A stretch of 64,000 nucleotides of DNA. It comes from Arthrobacter agilis. Its GTDB lineage: Bacteria; Actinomycetota; Actinomycetes; Actinomycetales; Micrococcaceae. The notes under the pieces were generated by a model, which saw only the letters and a program-made list of their open reading frames with translations, had not been told where the DNA came from and did not search any database. The translations under genes were made by a program, and so were the position numbers. Shown one piece after another: positions 15,872 through 24,270 of this stretch. The stretch is from the NCBI RefSeq assembly GCF_006494655.1, contig NZ_VHIM01000005.1:240590-304589 (forward strand), given 5' to 3'. Position 1 is the first letter of the stretch. Each line of letters opens with the position of its first letter.

Positions 15872-16881
15872 GCGCCCTGGCGAAGACGGTGACGGGCACC
15901 CAGAAGGCGGCCATGGTCCTCATGCAGCTCGACCAGGGCCGCGCCGCGGAAGTCCTCAAGCAGATGTCCGAGGCCGAGGCCGAGGAGATCGTCGCGGAGA
16001 TCGTGCGCCTGCGGCGTGTGGAGCCCGCGGCCGCCGAGGAAGCGCTCGCGGAGTTCCACGAGCTGACCACCAGCGGCCGACGCCGGACACGCGGGGGCAT
16101 GGACGTGGCAATCGGACTCCTCGAGTCCTCCTTCGGGGCCGAGCGCGCCGCGGGCGTCGTGGGACGCCTCGCCTCGACCGCGGCAGGGAAGTCCTTCGAG
16201 TTCCTGGACAGCGTGGAACCCGGGCAGATCCAGACCGTGCTGGAGGGGGAGCTCCCGCAGACCATCGCATTGGTGCTCGCGCACCTGAAGCCCGAGCGCG
16301 CCTCCACGGTGCTCGCCGCGCTGGATCCCGCGGGCCGCACCGATGTTGCCCAGTGCATCGCGACCATGGGCTCCGCCACCCCGGAAGCGGTGTCCGTCGT
16401 CGCGGACACCATCAAGATCCGGGCCGTCGCCGCACCGCACCGCGGTATCACCGCCATCGGTGGTATCCAGCCCCTCGTGGACATCATCAACCGGGCCGAC
16501 ATCAGCACCGAGCGCGAGCTGCTCGACGGCCTCGAGGACCGCGACCCGGCACTCGCCGAGGAAGTGCGTGCCCGCATGCTCACCTTCGCCGACATCGTCC
16601 ACCTGGAACGCCGTGACGTGCAGCAGGTGCTGCGCGGCATCGACTCGGCCGTGCTCGCCCTCGCGATGAAGGGCGCTGCGGAGGCCGTGGTCACCGTCAT
16701 CCGGGCGAACGTGTCCGAGCGCAACCGGGAGATCCTCGACGACGAGCTCCGGGCCGTCGGGTCCGTCCGCCTGTCGCAGGTCGAGGAGGCCCGTGCCGAG
16801 GTGGTGCGTGCCATCCGCGATCTGGAGGCGCAGGGCACCATCACCATCCAGCGCGGGGGCGAGGACGAGTATGTCGACTGA
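15868..16881 (+). CDS. fliG: Flagellar motor switch protein FliG
   Basis: A 337-residue FliG of normal length. The N-terminal FliF-binding part includes TGTQKAAMVLMQLDQGRAAEV. The middle domain includes EHPQ-like GELPQTIALVLAHLKPERAS. The C-terminal torque helix contains the charged residues of RLSQVEEARAEVVRAIRDLE. FliG transmits torque from MotA/B and binds FliM. GTG 15868 overlaps the fliF stop (GTGA), and fliH starts 11 bases before the end. Confidence 0.97.
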   Translation: MSALAKTVTGTQKAAMVLMQLDQGRAAEVLKQMSEAEAEEIVAEIVRLRRVEPAAAEEALAEFHELTTSGRRRTRGGMDVAIGLLESSFGAERAAGVVGRLASTAAGKSFEFLDSVEPGQIQTVLEGELPQTIALVLAHLKPERASTVLAALDPAGRTDVAQCIATMGSATPEAVSVVADTIKIRAVAAPHRGITAIGGIQPLVDIINRADISTERELLDGLEDRDPALAEEVRARMLTFADIVHLERRDVQQVLRGIDSAVLALAMKGAAEAVVTVIRANVSERNREILDDELRAVGSVRLSQVEEARAEVVRAIRDLEAQGTITIQRGGEDEYVD

Positions 16882-17476
16882 CGCGCTCGTGCCCATCGCC
16901 TTCCCGCGCCTCGGTCGCGGCGCCGCATCCGCGGCGCACGAGACCGCCGTCGCGCAGGGCCACGCCGCGGGCTACGCCGACGGGTTGGAGCTGGCCCGCG
17001 CCGAGCTCGCGCAGCACGCCGCCCGGCTCGAGGCCGAGCACGCCGCGGCCCGCGCGGAGTCCGACGCCTTGCTCGCCCAGCGCCTCAGGGTGCTCGACAC
17101 CGCTGCGCGTGCCCTCGAGGCGCGGACCGCGCCGGTCCTGGACAACGCCCGGAATCGGATCCTCGAGGCCGCGCTCGACATCGCGGAGGCACTGCTCGGC
17201 CGTGCCCTCGAGGACGGACCGGCCTCGGCGCGTGCCGCCGTCGCCCGGGCCCTCGGCGCGGCGGACGGCGAGAACGTGCGCGCCGTCCGGCTGCACCCGG
17301 CCGACCTGGCGCTGCTCGGGCCCGTGACCGTCCCGGACGGTGTCGACCTCGTGGCCGACTCCTCCCTGGCCCGCGGCGACGCCGTGGCCGAGTGCCCCGA
17401 CGGACACGTCGACGCCCGTCTCGGTTCCGCGCTGGCGCGGGTCCGGACGGCGCTCGCCGCCGGCGGTGGCGCATGA
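16871..17476 (+). CDS. fliH: Flagellar export ATPase regulator FliH
   Basis: A 201-residue FliH-like protein. It has an N-terminal Ala/Glu-rich coiled coil (about 20-90, with repeated Gly/Ala small-residue heptads such as HAAGYADGLELARAE) and a C-terminal domain like that of V/F-type ATPase peripheral stalk subunit E. FliH binds FliI and tethers it to FliN at the C ring. ATG 16871 overlaps fliG by 11 bases and is the first good start; the upstream in-frame region belongs to fliG. Confidence 0.85.
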   Translation: MSTDALVPIAFPRLGRGAASAAHETAVAQGHAAGYADGLELARAELAQHAARLEAEHAAARAESDALLAQRLRVLDTAARALEARTAPVLDNARNRILEAALDIAEALLGRALEDGPASARAAVARALGAADGENVRAVRLHPADLALLGPVTVPDGVDLVADSSLARGDAVAECPDGHVDARLGSALARVRTALAAGGGA

Positions 17477-18789
17477 GCCCGACCCTCGAGGAGACCCTGC
17501 ACCTCGCACGCGCCGCCGCTGCGCCACAGCGGGTCGGTCGGGTCGCCTCCATCGTCGGCCTCGGCGTCGACGTCGCGGGACTCGACTGTGCCATCGGCGA
17601 CCTCGTGACCATCGGCGACACCTCCCCCGTGGATGCCGAGGTGGTCGCCGCCTCGCTGACCGGCCTCCGGTGCATGCCCTACGCGCACCTCTCCGGCATC
17701 CAGGCGGGAGCTCCCGTCCGCGCCCAGGGCACAGCCCTCCGCGTACCGATGGGCCCGGGTCTGCTCGGCCGCGTCCTCGACGGCGTCGGCCGGCCGATCG
17801 ACGGCCGCGGACCGCTGACGGACGTCGCCTGGGTGTCCCTCGACAACACGCCGCCCCCGGCACTGGCTCGCACCCGCATCACCGAACCGCTGCAGCTCGG
17901 TGTCCGTGTGCTGGACACGCTGACCGCCGTGGGCCGCGGCCAGCGGATGGGCCTGTTCGCGGGCTCCGGCGTCGGGAAGTCCTCCCTGCTCTCGATGATC
18001 GCCCGCGGCACGGACGCCGCCGTCTCGGTGATCGCCCTCGTGGGGGAGCGCGGCCGCGAGGTCCGCGAATTCCTCGAGGACGACCTCGGGCCCGAGGGCC
18101 TCGCCCGGTCCATCGTGGTGGTCTCGACGTCGGACGAGCCCGCGCTCCTCCGCCTGCGCGCGGCGTTCGTGGCCACGCGCATCGCCGAGGGGTTCCGCGA
18201 CGGCGGGGCCGACGTCATGCTCATGATGGACTCGCTGACGCGGGTCGCCATGGCGCAGCGTGAGATCGGCCTCAGCGTCGGGGAACCCCCTGCGACCCGG
18301 GGCTACCCGCCGTCCACGTTCTCGCTCCTCGCGCAGCTCCTCGAGCGCGCCGGTACGGGTGCCCGGGGCTCGGTGACCGGCATGTACACCGTGCTCGTGG
18401 ACGGCGACGACCACAACGAACCCGTGGCGGACGCCGCCCGGTCCATCCTCGACGGCCACGTGGTGCTCGACCGCAAGCTCGCCGTCGCAGGGCACTTCCC
18501 GTCCATCGATCCGCTCGCCTCGATCTCCCGGGTCGCGTCCCGCGTGACGACGCGCGAGCAGGCCGGGTCGGCTGCCCTGCTGCGCCGCGCGCTCGCCGCA
18601 CGCAAGGCGGCCCAGGACCTGATCGACGTCGGCGCCTACCACCGCGGGACCAACCCGCTGGTCGACGCAGCACTGGACCACGAAGCGGCGATCAACGACT
18701 TCCTGCAGCAGCGCATGGACGAGCAGACGCCGTCCGTCGAGGCCTGGAACCGGCTCGCCCACCTCACCGGATCGATGGGAGTCGCCTGA
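17473..18789 (+). CDS. fliI: Flagellum-specific ATPase FliI
   Basis: A 438-residue FliI. The Walker A is GLFAGSGVGKSSLL, Walker B DVMLMMDSLTRVAMAQ, followed by GEPPATRGYPPS, a FliI/type III ATPase signature. It drives unfolding and delivery of export substrates with FliH and FliJ. ATG 17473 overlaps fliH by 4; the earlier in-frame ATG lies inside fliH and would add a non-homologous Arg-rich stretch. Confidence 0.97.
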   Translation: MSPTLEETLHLARAAAAPQRVGRVASIVGLGVDVAGLDCAIGDLVTIGDTSPVDAEVVAASLTGLRCMPYAHLSGIQAGAPVRAQGTALRVPMGPGLLGRVLDGVGRPIDGRGPLTDVAWVSLDNTPPPALARTRITEPLQLGVRVLDTLTAVGRGQRMGLFAGSGVGKSSLLSMIARGTDAAVSVIALVGERGREVREFLEDDLGPEGLARSIVVVSTSDEPALLRLRAAFVATRIAEGFRDGGADVMLMMDSLTRVAMAQREIGLSVGEPPATRGYPPSTFSLLAQLLERAGTGARGSVTGMYTVLVDGDDHNEPVADAARSILDGHVVLDRKLAVAGHFPSIDPLASISRVASRVTTREQAGSAALLRRALAARKAAQDLIDVGAYHRGTNPLVDAALDHEAAINDFLQQRMDEQTPSVEAWNRLAHLTGSMGVA

Positions 18790-19223
18790 TGGCACGACAG
18801 TTCCCCCTCGCAGGTCTCCTGCGCCTCAGGCAGTTGCGTGAGGACGAGGCCGCGGGATCACTCGCAGCAGCGAACGAGCGGCTGCGCACCTCGCGCGACC
18901 GCGTCGGCGTCGTGAGCGACGCGCTCGTCAGCACCGACATCAGCCCGGCCGGTTCGGCCTCGCTGTACGCGGTGGCTGCGGCGCGCGCCGCGGCACGCAG
19001 CGCCCTCGCGGATCTGCACGCGCTCGAGTCCCAGCTCACCCTCGAGCAGGGCCACGCGCAGGACCGCTACCGGGCGGCACGTGCCGCGACAGTAGGCCTC
19101 GAGAAGCTCGAAGGCCGCCACCAGGACGCGGAGGCGACAGCGCTGCTCGGCGCCGAGCAGCGCGTCCTCGACGAACTCGCGTCCACGGGCTGGGCCCGTA
19201 GCGCAGCAAAGGACCGGACATGA
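18789..19223 (+). CDS. fliJ: Flagellar export chaperone FliJ
   Basis: A 144-residue coiled-coil protein beginning MARQFPLAGLLRLRQLREDE, the standard FliJ start, followed by heptad repeats through most of its length. FliJ forms the central stalk in the FliI hexamer and contacts FlhA. It overlaps fliI by one base and the next gene by four. Identification rests on position and coiled-coil build as much as on sequence. Confidence 0.85.
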   Translation: MARQFPLAGLLRLRQLREDEAAGSLAAANERLRTSRDRVGVVSDALVSTDISPAGSASLYAVAAARAAARSALADLHALESQLTLEQGHAQDRYRAARAATVGLEKLEGRHQDAEATALLGAEQRVLDELASTGWARSAAKDRT

Positions 19224-19990
19224 CCATCACCGACGCAGTAGGCCGGGTCCAGCAGATCCAGTCGACCCTCACCATGCTCGCCGCACCGGCCCGGGCACAG
19301 CAGACGGCCACGGGAACGGCCGGCAGCGGGACGACGGCGACGTCCACCGGCACGGCCGCAGCCGCGGAGGCATCCCGCACCGCCGGGACCCCCGCAGCCT
19401 CCCCGGCGGATCTCTTCGCCGACGCGCTGGCGGAGGTCGTCCCGGCACCCGCCGACGTGCCAGCACCCGCCCCGGCCGCTCCGGTGGCAGGGACCGCACC
19501 GCTGCCCGCCCCGGCATCGGGTGATGCGGCGCGCCTCATCGAGGCCGCCCGCTCCTACGAGGGCGTGCCTTATGTCTGGGGCGGGACGGATCCGGCGACG
19601 GGACTCGACTGCTCCGGCTTCGTCCAGCGCGCCTACGCGGACATCGGCATCCAGTTGCCGCGCGTGACCTGGGACCAGATGAACGCCGGTGTCCAGATAC
19701 CGTCTCTCGCCGAGGCCCAGCCGGGCGACCTGCTGTTCAGCCACGACGGAGGCCACGTCTCCATGTACCTGGGTGGCGGCAAGGCCATCGACGCACCGCA
19801 GCCGGGCCAGACCGTCGCGGTGCGGGACATGTGGGAGACCGACGCGAACATCACCACGATCCGCCGCGTGCTGCCCGACGCGCCGGTGGGCGCAGCCTCC
19901 GTCCTGCCGCCCGAGACGGCCGCTGCGGCCCCGGCAGCCGATGACGCCTATGCCGCTCAGGCAGCCTTCCTCGCGAGCATGGCCCGATGA
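19220..19990 (+). CDS. NlpC/P60 peptidoglycan hydrolase in the flagellar operon
   Basis: A 256-residue protein. Residues about 1-100 are an Ala/Pro/Thr-rich, apparently disordered segment; about 101-220 form a C40 NlpC/P60 domain with catalytic Cys131 in LDCSGF and His179 in DGGHVSMYLGGG. Such enzymes cut peptide bonds in peptidoglycan stems. There is no Sec signal peptide or membrane span, and the start MTITDAVGRVQQIQSTLTML looks like a rod/export-substrate N terminus. It lies between fliJ and fliK with ATGA overlaps on both sides. The likely role, by inference, is opening the wall for the rod, the task done by FlgJ elsewhere. Confidence 0.88.
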   Translation: MTITDAVGRVQQIQSTLTMLAAPARAQQTATGTAGSGTTATSTGTAAAAEASRTAGTPAASPADLFADALAEVVPAPADVPAPAPAAPVAGTAPLPAPASGDAARLIEAARSYEGVPYVWGGTDPATGLDCSGFVQRAYADIGIQLPRVTWDQMNAGVQIPSLAEAQPGDLLFSHDGGHVSMYLGGGKAIDAPQPGQTVAVRDMWETDANITTIRRVLPDAPVGAASVLPPETAAAAPAADDAYAAQAAFLASMAR

Positions 19991-20838
19991 GTCCTGCCCT
20001 GGTGTCGACGGCGGCCCTCGCGCCGCGCGACACGGTCCGCACGGCCCCCGCCGGGGCCGGCTCCCGCAGTGCGCCCTCGACGGCGTCCTTCGGGGAGGTG
20101 TTCCGGCGGCACGCGGAGCGCCCCGCAGACCCGGGCGCACGTCCCACCGGGAGTGCGCCGTCACGGCCCGGCGTTCCCTCCTCCGGCGCAACCTCCACTG
20201 CGTCCTCAGCCCCCGCTGATACTGCGCGCGCCGGCGGTGCGTTCTCGTCACCCGGCACCGACGCCGCCGACACCGATGCCGCCGCGGGTCCGGTGCTCGG
20301 AACGAGCGGGACGGCCGCCCTCCCCGGGCAGCAGGCGGACGCCGGTGTGCCGCCGCTTCCCGTGATGACGCCTCCCACCCGAACGGCGCAGCCGGGCGCC
20401 GAGGTACCGGGTTCACCCAGCGCGGCCGACTCGGCCGGGGACACGGCGCTGCCGACGTCCACCGGGCGGCCGTCAGCGATCGCAGCATCTGCAGCAGTGA
20501 CAGCATCCACCGCAAGCGCCGTAAGCGCCGCATCCGCAACAGGCACAGCGTCCGCAGCGTCGGCACGGCCCGTGGAGGCACCCGCCGGCGCAGGGCACGA
20601 CGACGTCCCCGCCGACCACGGAGCGGAGCCGACCGCGGAATCATCCCCTGCTGCGACCCAGGCCGAAGAGACACCCATCGCTGCACCCGCAGCCGCGGGG
20701 ACAGCGGCAGTATCAGTCGCTTCCGTCCAGGCGATGACCGGCTCCGCCCCGACCGCCCCGACCGCCCCGACCGACACCGCGACCGACTCCGTGGGTGCCG
20801 CGGTCGGTTCCGGGGGAGCGGGCGTGAGCAGCATCGCC

Positions 20839-20908
20839 GGTGCCGCCGGTGCCGCCGGTGCCGCCGGTGCCGCCGGTGCCGCCGGTGCCGCCGGTGCCGC
20901 CGGTCCTG
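20839..20908. repeat. 9-base tandem array in fliK (Gly-Ala-Ala units)
   Basis: About seven copies of GGTGCCGCC run from near 20845 to 20907 and encode repeated Gly-Ala-Ala. Perfect copies and a period divisible by three suggest length variation without loss of frame. Confidence 0.85.
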
Positions 20909-21067
20909 CGTCCGACGGTGCTGCCCAGCTGCCGGCGTCTCTCGTCGCACTCGCGGGCGGTGCCGGCAGGGCGAGCGCACGGAGCGGACGACGCCGGGGG
21001 AGGCGACGCCGTCGCCCGAGCTGGACACCGACGCGGCCGTTCCCGCCCACCCGACGCATACTGCACA

Positions 21068-21120
21068 TCCGACCAGCCCGACCAGCCCGACCAGCCCGAC
21101 CAGCTCGACCAGCCCGACCA
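21068..21120. repeat. 9-base tandem array in fliK (Thr-Ser-Pro units)
   Basis: Five near-perfect copies of GACCAGCCC with one variant (GACCAGCTC). In the downstream FliK frame they encode Thr-Ser-Pro repeats; in the upstream frame they would read Arg-Pro-Ala. This is a second in-frame minisatellite of the hook-ruler gene. Confidence 0.85.
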
Positions 21121-21161
21121 ATCAGGCCGCCGCGGCCGACGTCCCGGCGCCGGCCCGCCCG

Positions 21162-21602
21162 GTGCCCGCGCCGATGCCCCAGCAGCTCGGCGCGCCGGCG
21201 TTCGCCCTCGCGCGGACCGCGGCGGAATCCGCTGGCGGGACGAGTACTATCACGGTCACGGTCGCGCCCGACCATCTCGGACCCATCACCATCCGGGCCA
21301 GCATGTCCGCGGACGGGACGCGGCTGGAGTTCTTCTCCACCACGGACGGCGGCCGCGAAGCACTGAAGCTGGCGCTGCCCGATCTGCGCCGGGAGGCATC
21401 GTCGGCAGGTCTGTCCGCATCGCTCGATCTCGGCACAGGCACTCCCGGCGAGCGCGACGCCGCGGCGCAGCCCGGGAGCGGCCGGCAACCCCGGCCCGAG
21501 GCTCTCGACGAGCCACCCGGTCCCCGGCGTTCCGCCGCACCAGCCGCACCGTGGACACCCCGCCCGCCGTCGGCCACCTCGACCCTCGACCTCTTCGCCT
21601 GA
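21162..21602 (+). CDS. FliK C-terminal domain reading frame
   Basis: The second open frame of the split fliK gene, 146 residues from the first ATG. Residues about 22-95 match the FliK C-terminal switch domain (ITVTVAPDHLGPITIRASM and FFSTTDGGREALKLALPDL), followed by a Pro-rich tail ending LDLFA. No ribosome site precedes the ATG, so independent translation is doubtful. It is listed separately because this part contains the conserved domain that acts on FlhB. Confidence 0.6.
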   Translation: MPAPMPQQLGAPAFALARTAAESAGGTSTITVTVAPDHLGPITIRASMSADGTRLEFFSTTDGGREALKLALPDLRREASSAGLSASLDLGTGTPGERDAAAQPGSGRQPRPEALDEPPGPRRSAAPAAPWTPRPPSATSTLDLFA

Positions 21603-21617
21603 TCCGGAAGGACAGCC

Positions 21618-22049
21618 ATGCCCATCGATCCGGTCGCCTCCGCGACCTTCGCCCCCACCACACCCGCCGCCGGCGCCAACGCCAAGAAGCAGGCCATGGA
21701 CTCCGAGGTGTTCATGTCCCTGCTCGTCAGCCAGCTCCGTAACCAGGATCCGAGCGCGCCGATGGACACCAACCAGATGATCTCCCAGACCACGCAGCTG
21801 GCCATGATGGAGAAGATCACGCAGATGACCGGTCTCAGCGAGGAGAACTTCCACCTCCAGATGCGCTCCTCAGCGGCCGCGCTGATCGGCAACGAGGTCT
21901 CCTACACCGGGACGGACGGCACTGCTGCCCGCGGCCTCGCGACGGCCGTCTCCTACAGCGGTCCCGTGCCCACCGTCACGATCGACGGCAAGAGCATCGC
22001 CCTCGACCTCGTCTCCGGTGTGGGCGCCGTGCCTTCCCCGATCAGCTGA
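21618..22049 (+). CDS. flgD: Flagellar hook capping protein FlgD
   Basis: A 143-residue FlgD with the conserved N-terminal block MDSEVFMSLLVSQLRNQDP, PMDTNQMISQTTQLAMMEK. It lacks the large C-terminal Tudor/Fn3 domains of enteric FlgD and ends after a short beta region, as in several Gram-positive forms. FlgD is the temporary cap under which FlgE assembles the hook. It has a good ribosome site (CCGGAAGG) 15 bases after fliK ends. Confidence 0.92.
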   Translation: MPIDPVASATFAPTTPAAGANAKKQAMDSEVFMSLLVSQLRNQDPSAPMDTNQMISQTTQLAMMEKITQMTGLSEENFHLQMRSSAAALIGNEVSYTGTDGTAARGLATAVSYSGPVPTVTIDGKSIALDLVSGVGAVPSPIS

Positions 22050-22122
22050 CCCCGGTACCTCACCTCCCACCCTTTATCCCGCTCGTCTCCCGCTCGTCCC
22101 TCCCGCACCGAAAGGCACCACC

Positions 22123-22968
22123 ATGCTTCGCTCGCTCTACTCCGGTATCTCAGGGCTCCGCTCCCACCAGACCATGCTCGATGTCACCGGCAACAACATC
22201 GCCAACGTCAACACCACGGGCTTCAAGGCATCCGCCACGCAGTTCCAGGACACGCTCTCCCAGCTGACACAGGGTGCCGGCGCGCCGCAGGAAGCCCTCG
22301 GCGGCACCAACCCCGCACAGGTGGGCCTCGGCGTGCAGGTCGCAGGGATCGTCACGAACTTCTCACAGGGCTCCGCGCAGGCCACGGGCCGTGCGACGGA
22401 CATGATGATCAACGGCGACGGACTGTTCGTCACCCGTTCGGGTACCGAGACCCTCTACACGCGGTCCGGAGCTTTCACACCCGACGCCCAGGGCCGGCTC
22501 GTCACGCCCGACGGCTCGATCGTCCAGGGCCGGCCTGCCGTCGGCGGTGTGATCCAGCAGGGCGCGATCGGCGACCTGCAGATGCCGAGGCTGGGCGAAG
22601 CCACCGCCAACGGCACGCTCGAGTCGTTCACCCTCGGCGCCGATGGCACCCTGATGGGCGCTTTCAGCGACGGTACCCGACAGCCGCTCGGCCAGATCGC
22701 GTTGGCGGGCTTCGTCAATCCGGCAGGGCTCGAGAAGGCCGGCGGCTCGTCCTACCGGGCGACGGCGAACTCGGGTGCCGCGGGAATCGGTGCACCCGGT
22801 GCCGACGGCCTCGGCACGGTCGACGCTGGGTTTCTCGAGATGTCGAACGTCGACCTCTCGCAGGAGTTCACGAACCTGATCGTCGCCCAGCGCGGCTTCC
22901 AGGCGAACGCCCGCATCATCACGACGTCGGACGAGGTGCTGCAGGAGCTCGCGAACCTGAAGCGCTAG
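22123..22968 (+). CDS. flgE: Flagellar hook protein FlgE (short form)
   Basis: A 281-residue rod/hook-family protein: start MLRSLYSGISGLRSHQTMLD, motif TGNNIANVNTTGFKAS, C-terminal EFTNLIVAQRGFQANARII. Enteric FlgE has about 400 residues, so this is a short hook protein; the size overlaps with FlgG. The position directly after fliK-flgD argues for FlgE, and no other FlgE, FlgF or FlgG gene is present in the cluster. ATG 22123 is preceded by GAAAGG. A 14-bp hairpin follows the gene. Confidence 0.88.
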   Translation: MLRSLYSGISGLRSHQTMLDVTGNNIANVNTTGFKASATQFQDTLSQLTQGAGAPQEALGGTNPAQVGLGVQVAGIVTNFSQGSAQATGRATDMMINGDGLFVTRSGTETLYTRSGAFTPDAQGRLVTPDGSIVQGRPAVGGVIQQGAIGDLQMPRLGEATANGTLESFTLGADGTLMGAFSDGTRQPLGQIALAGFVNPAGLEKAGGSSYRATANSGAAGIGAPGADGLGTVDAGFLEMSNVDLSQEFTNLIVAQRGFQANARIITTSDEVLQELANLKR

Positions 22969-22974
22969 TGACGT

Positions 22975-23014
22975 GCGCCGGACCCCACACGAGGACCACC
23001 GTGGGGTCCGGCGC
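22975..23014 (+). terminator. Hairpin between flgE and flbD
   Basis: GCGCCGGACCCCAC (22975-22988) pairs perfectly with 23001-23014 around a 12-base loop. There is no T run. It ends the fli/flg run and is followed 4 bases later by a motility-type promoter. Confidence 0.75.
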
Positions 23015-23018
23015 AACG

Positions 23019-23045
23019 CTTACGAACGGCCCACAGGTGCCGACA
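23019..23045 (+). promoter_or_regulatory. Motility-sigma promoter of flbD-motA-motB
   Basis: CTTACG (23019-23024), 15 bases, CCGACA (23040-23045), followed by GTG. It differs by one base in the -10 from the fliC, flgB, flgN and fliM sites. It begins right after the flgE hairpin and about 48 bases before the flbD ATG. Confidence 0.65.
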
Positions 23046-23092
23046 GTGAGGGACAGAGACCCCGCCGGGGTGTCCCGACTCCAGGATGTCCG

Positions 23093-23431
23093 ATGATCGT
23101 CGTCACCAGGCTCAACGCGACCCAGTTCGCGGTGAACCCCGACCTCATCGAGCGCATCCACGAAAGCCCCGACACGACCCTGGTGATGGTGGACGGCGCC
23201 AAGTACATCGTGACGGAATCGCTCGGCGAGGTGATCGACCTCATCGCCGCGTACCGGGCACGCATCATCTCCCTCGCGCGCTTCGTCCAGACCCCGGCCG
23301 TCGACCCGACGGAGCCGGGGACGCCGCGCCCGCTGGGTCTCGTCCGCGACGCCGATCCGACCAGCGGCGGCGGGGCTGCCCATGTGCATGTCCCCGACCC
23401 ACCCGTCCCGCTCCGACCAAGGACCACGTAA
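23093..23431 (+). CDS. flbD: FlbD/SwrD-family flagellar protein
   Basis: A 112-residue protein. The first 65 residues (MIVVTRLNATQFAVNPDLIE, then PDTTLVMVDGAKYIVTES) are the FlbD/SwrD family, which in Bacillus raises motor torque and swarming. The tail is longer than the usual 70 residues and Pro-rich. It should not be confused with the unrelated Caulobacter regulator of the same name. Position before motA-motB fits a torque-related role. ATG 23093 has AGGA upstream; the stop overlaps motA (TAATG). Confidence 0.88.
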   Translation: MIVVTRLNATQFAVNPDLIERIHESPDTTLVMVDGAKYIVTESLGEVIDLIAAYRARIISLARFVQTPAVDPTEPGTPRPLGLVRDADPTSGGGAAHVHVPDPPVPLRPRTT

Positions 23432-24270
23432 TGGATCCCGCAACAATCGTCGGCATTCTCATCGCCTTCGGTGCGCTGTACGCCATGATCACCCTGGAAC
23501 ACGCGAGCGTCGAGGCGCTCCTGCTGCCGGCGCCCATGATCCTCGTGTTCGGCGCCACGCTCGCCATCGGGATCGCCGGAGGCACGCTGAAGGACTTCCT
23601 GGTGGCGGTGAAGGCCGTCCCGGCGGCGATGAAGGGCAAGACCGTGCCGCCGCAGGACACCATCGACAGCGTCGTGGTCATTGCCGAGAAGGCCCGCAGC
23701 GAGGGGCTGCTCGCCCTCGAGGAGGAAGCCAACACCGTCAAGGACCCGTTCCTCCGCGGTGCCCTGCAGAACATCGCCGACGGTACCGACGGCGAGGAAC
23801 TGCGCGAGATGCTCGAGGACGAGATCGATTCGGCGTCCCAGACGAACCGCACGGCCTCGAAGTTCTTCGCGAGTCTCGGCGGCTACGCGCCGACCGTCGG
23901 CATCATCGGGACCGTGGTGTCGCTGACCCACGTGCTCGAGAACCTCTCCAGTCCCGACAAGCTCGGTCCCATGATCGCCGCGGCCTTCGTCGCGACGCTC
24001 TGGGGGCTGCTGTCGGCCAACTTCCTCTGGCTGCCCATCGGCACGCGCATCAAGCGGCTCGGCGAGATGGAGACCGCACGCATGACGCTACTCATGGAGG
24101 GGGTCCTCGCGGTCCAGGCCGGTAGCCAGCCACGCCTGCTCGGTGAGCGGCTGAAGGCCATGGTCCCGCAGCACGAGCAGGGCAAGCCCGGCAAGGGCGG
24201 CAAGGACGGGGCGAAGGGCGCCAAGGGCTCGGGTGAGACCATCACCGCGCAGGGCAAGGCAGCCGCGTGA
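23431..24270 (+). CDS. motA: Flagellar stator protein MotA
   Basis: A 279-residue MotA with four transmembrane helices. The proton-channel segment GGYAPTVGIIGTVVSLTHVL and the cytoplasmic loop with TRASKFF-like TASKFFASL are present. MotA/B form the proton-driven stator that acts on FliG. The C-terminal 30 residues are an unusual Lys/Gly-rich tail (GKPGKGGKDGAKGAKG). It is coupled by a one-base overlap to flbD and a four-base overlap to motB. Confidence 0.95.
   Translation: MDPATIVGILIAFGALYAMITLEHASVEALLLPAPMILVFGATLAIGIAGGTLKDFLVAVKAVPAAMKGKTVPPQDTIDSVVVIAEKARSEGLLALEEEANTVKDPFLRGALQNIADGTDGEELREMLEDEIDSASQTNRTASKFFASLGGYAPTVGIIGTVVSLTHVLENLSSPDKLGPMIAAAFVATLWGLLSANFLWLPIGTRIKRLGEMETARMTLLMEGVLAVQAGSQPRLLGERLKAMVPQHEQGKPGKGGKDGAKGAKGSGETITAQGKAAA

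Larger units (their letters stand above)
19987..21602 (+). pseudogene. fliK: Flagellar hook-length control protein FliK, frameshifted
   Basis: Frame 1 from ATG 19987 gives a Pro/Ala/Ser/Thr-rich N-terminal ruler of about 325 residues, then turns into an Arg-rich tail near 20985 that ends at 21366. The family C-terminal domain (VTVAPDHLGPITIRASM, then LEFFSTTDGGREALKLALPD) lies in the next frame and ends at 21602. Joining needs one extra base between about 20965 and 21000; adding a G at the gcg-agc near 20973 gives a smooth ...AERTERTTPGEATPSPE. It is therefore one broken gene or an assembly error. FliK measures hook length and switches FlhB specificity. It overlaps the NlpC/P60 gene by 4 and precedes flgD. 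Confidence 0.8.

Noticed and set aside
20990..21000. Programmed -1 frameshifting on the GGGGG run of fliK
   Set aside because: The P-site codon would not re-pair well after slipping, no downstream stem was evident, and a simple lost G a few codons earlier explains the reading better.
19067..21121. Long minus-strand open frame across the NlpC/P60 and fliK genes (about 680 codons)
   Set aside because: Arg/Gly-rich shadow of GC-biased codons with no recognisable domain.
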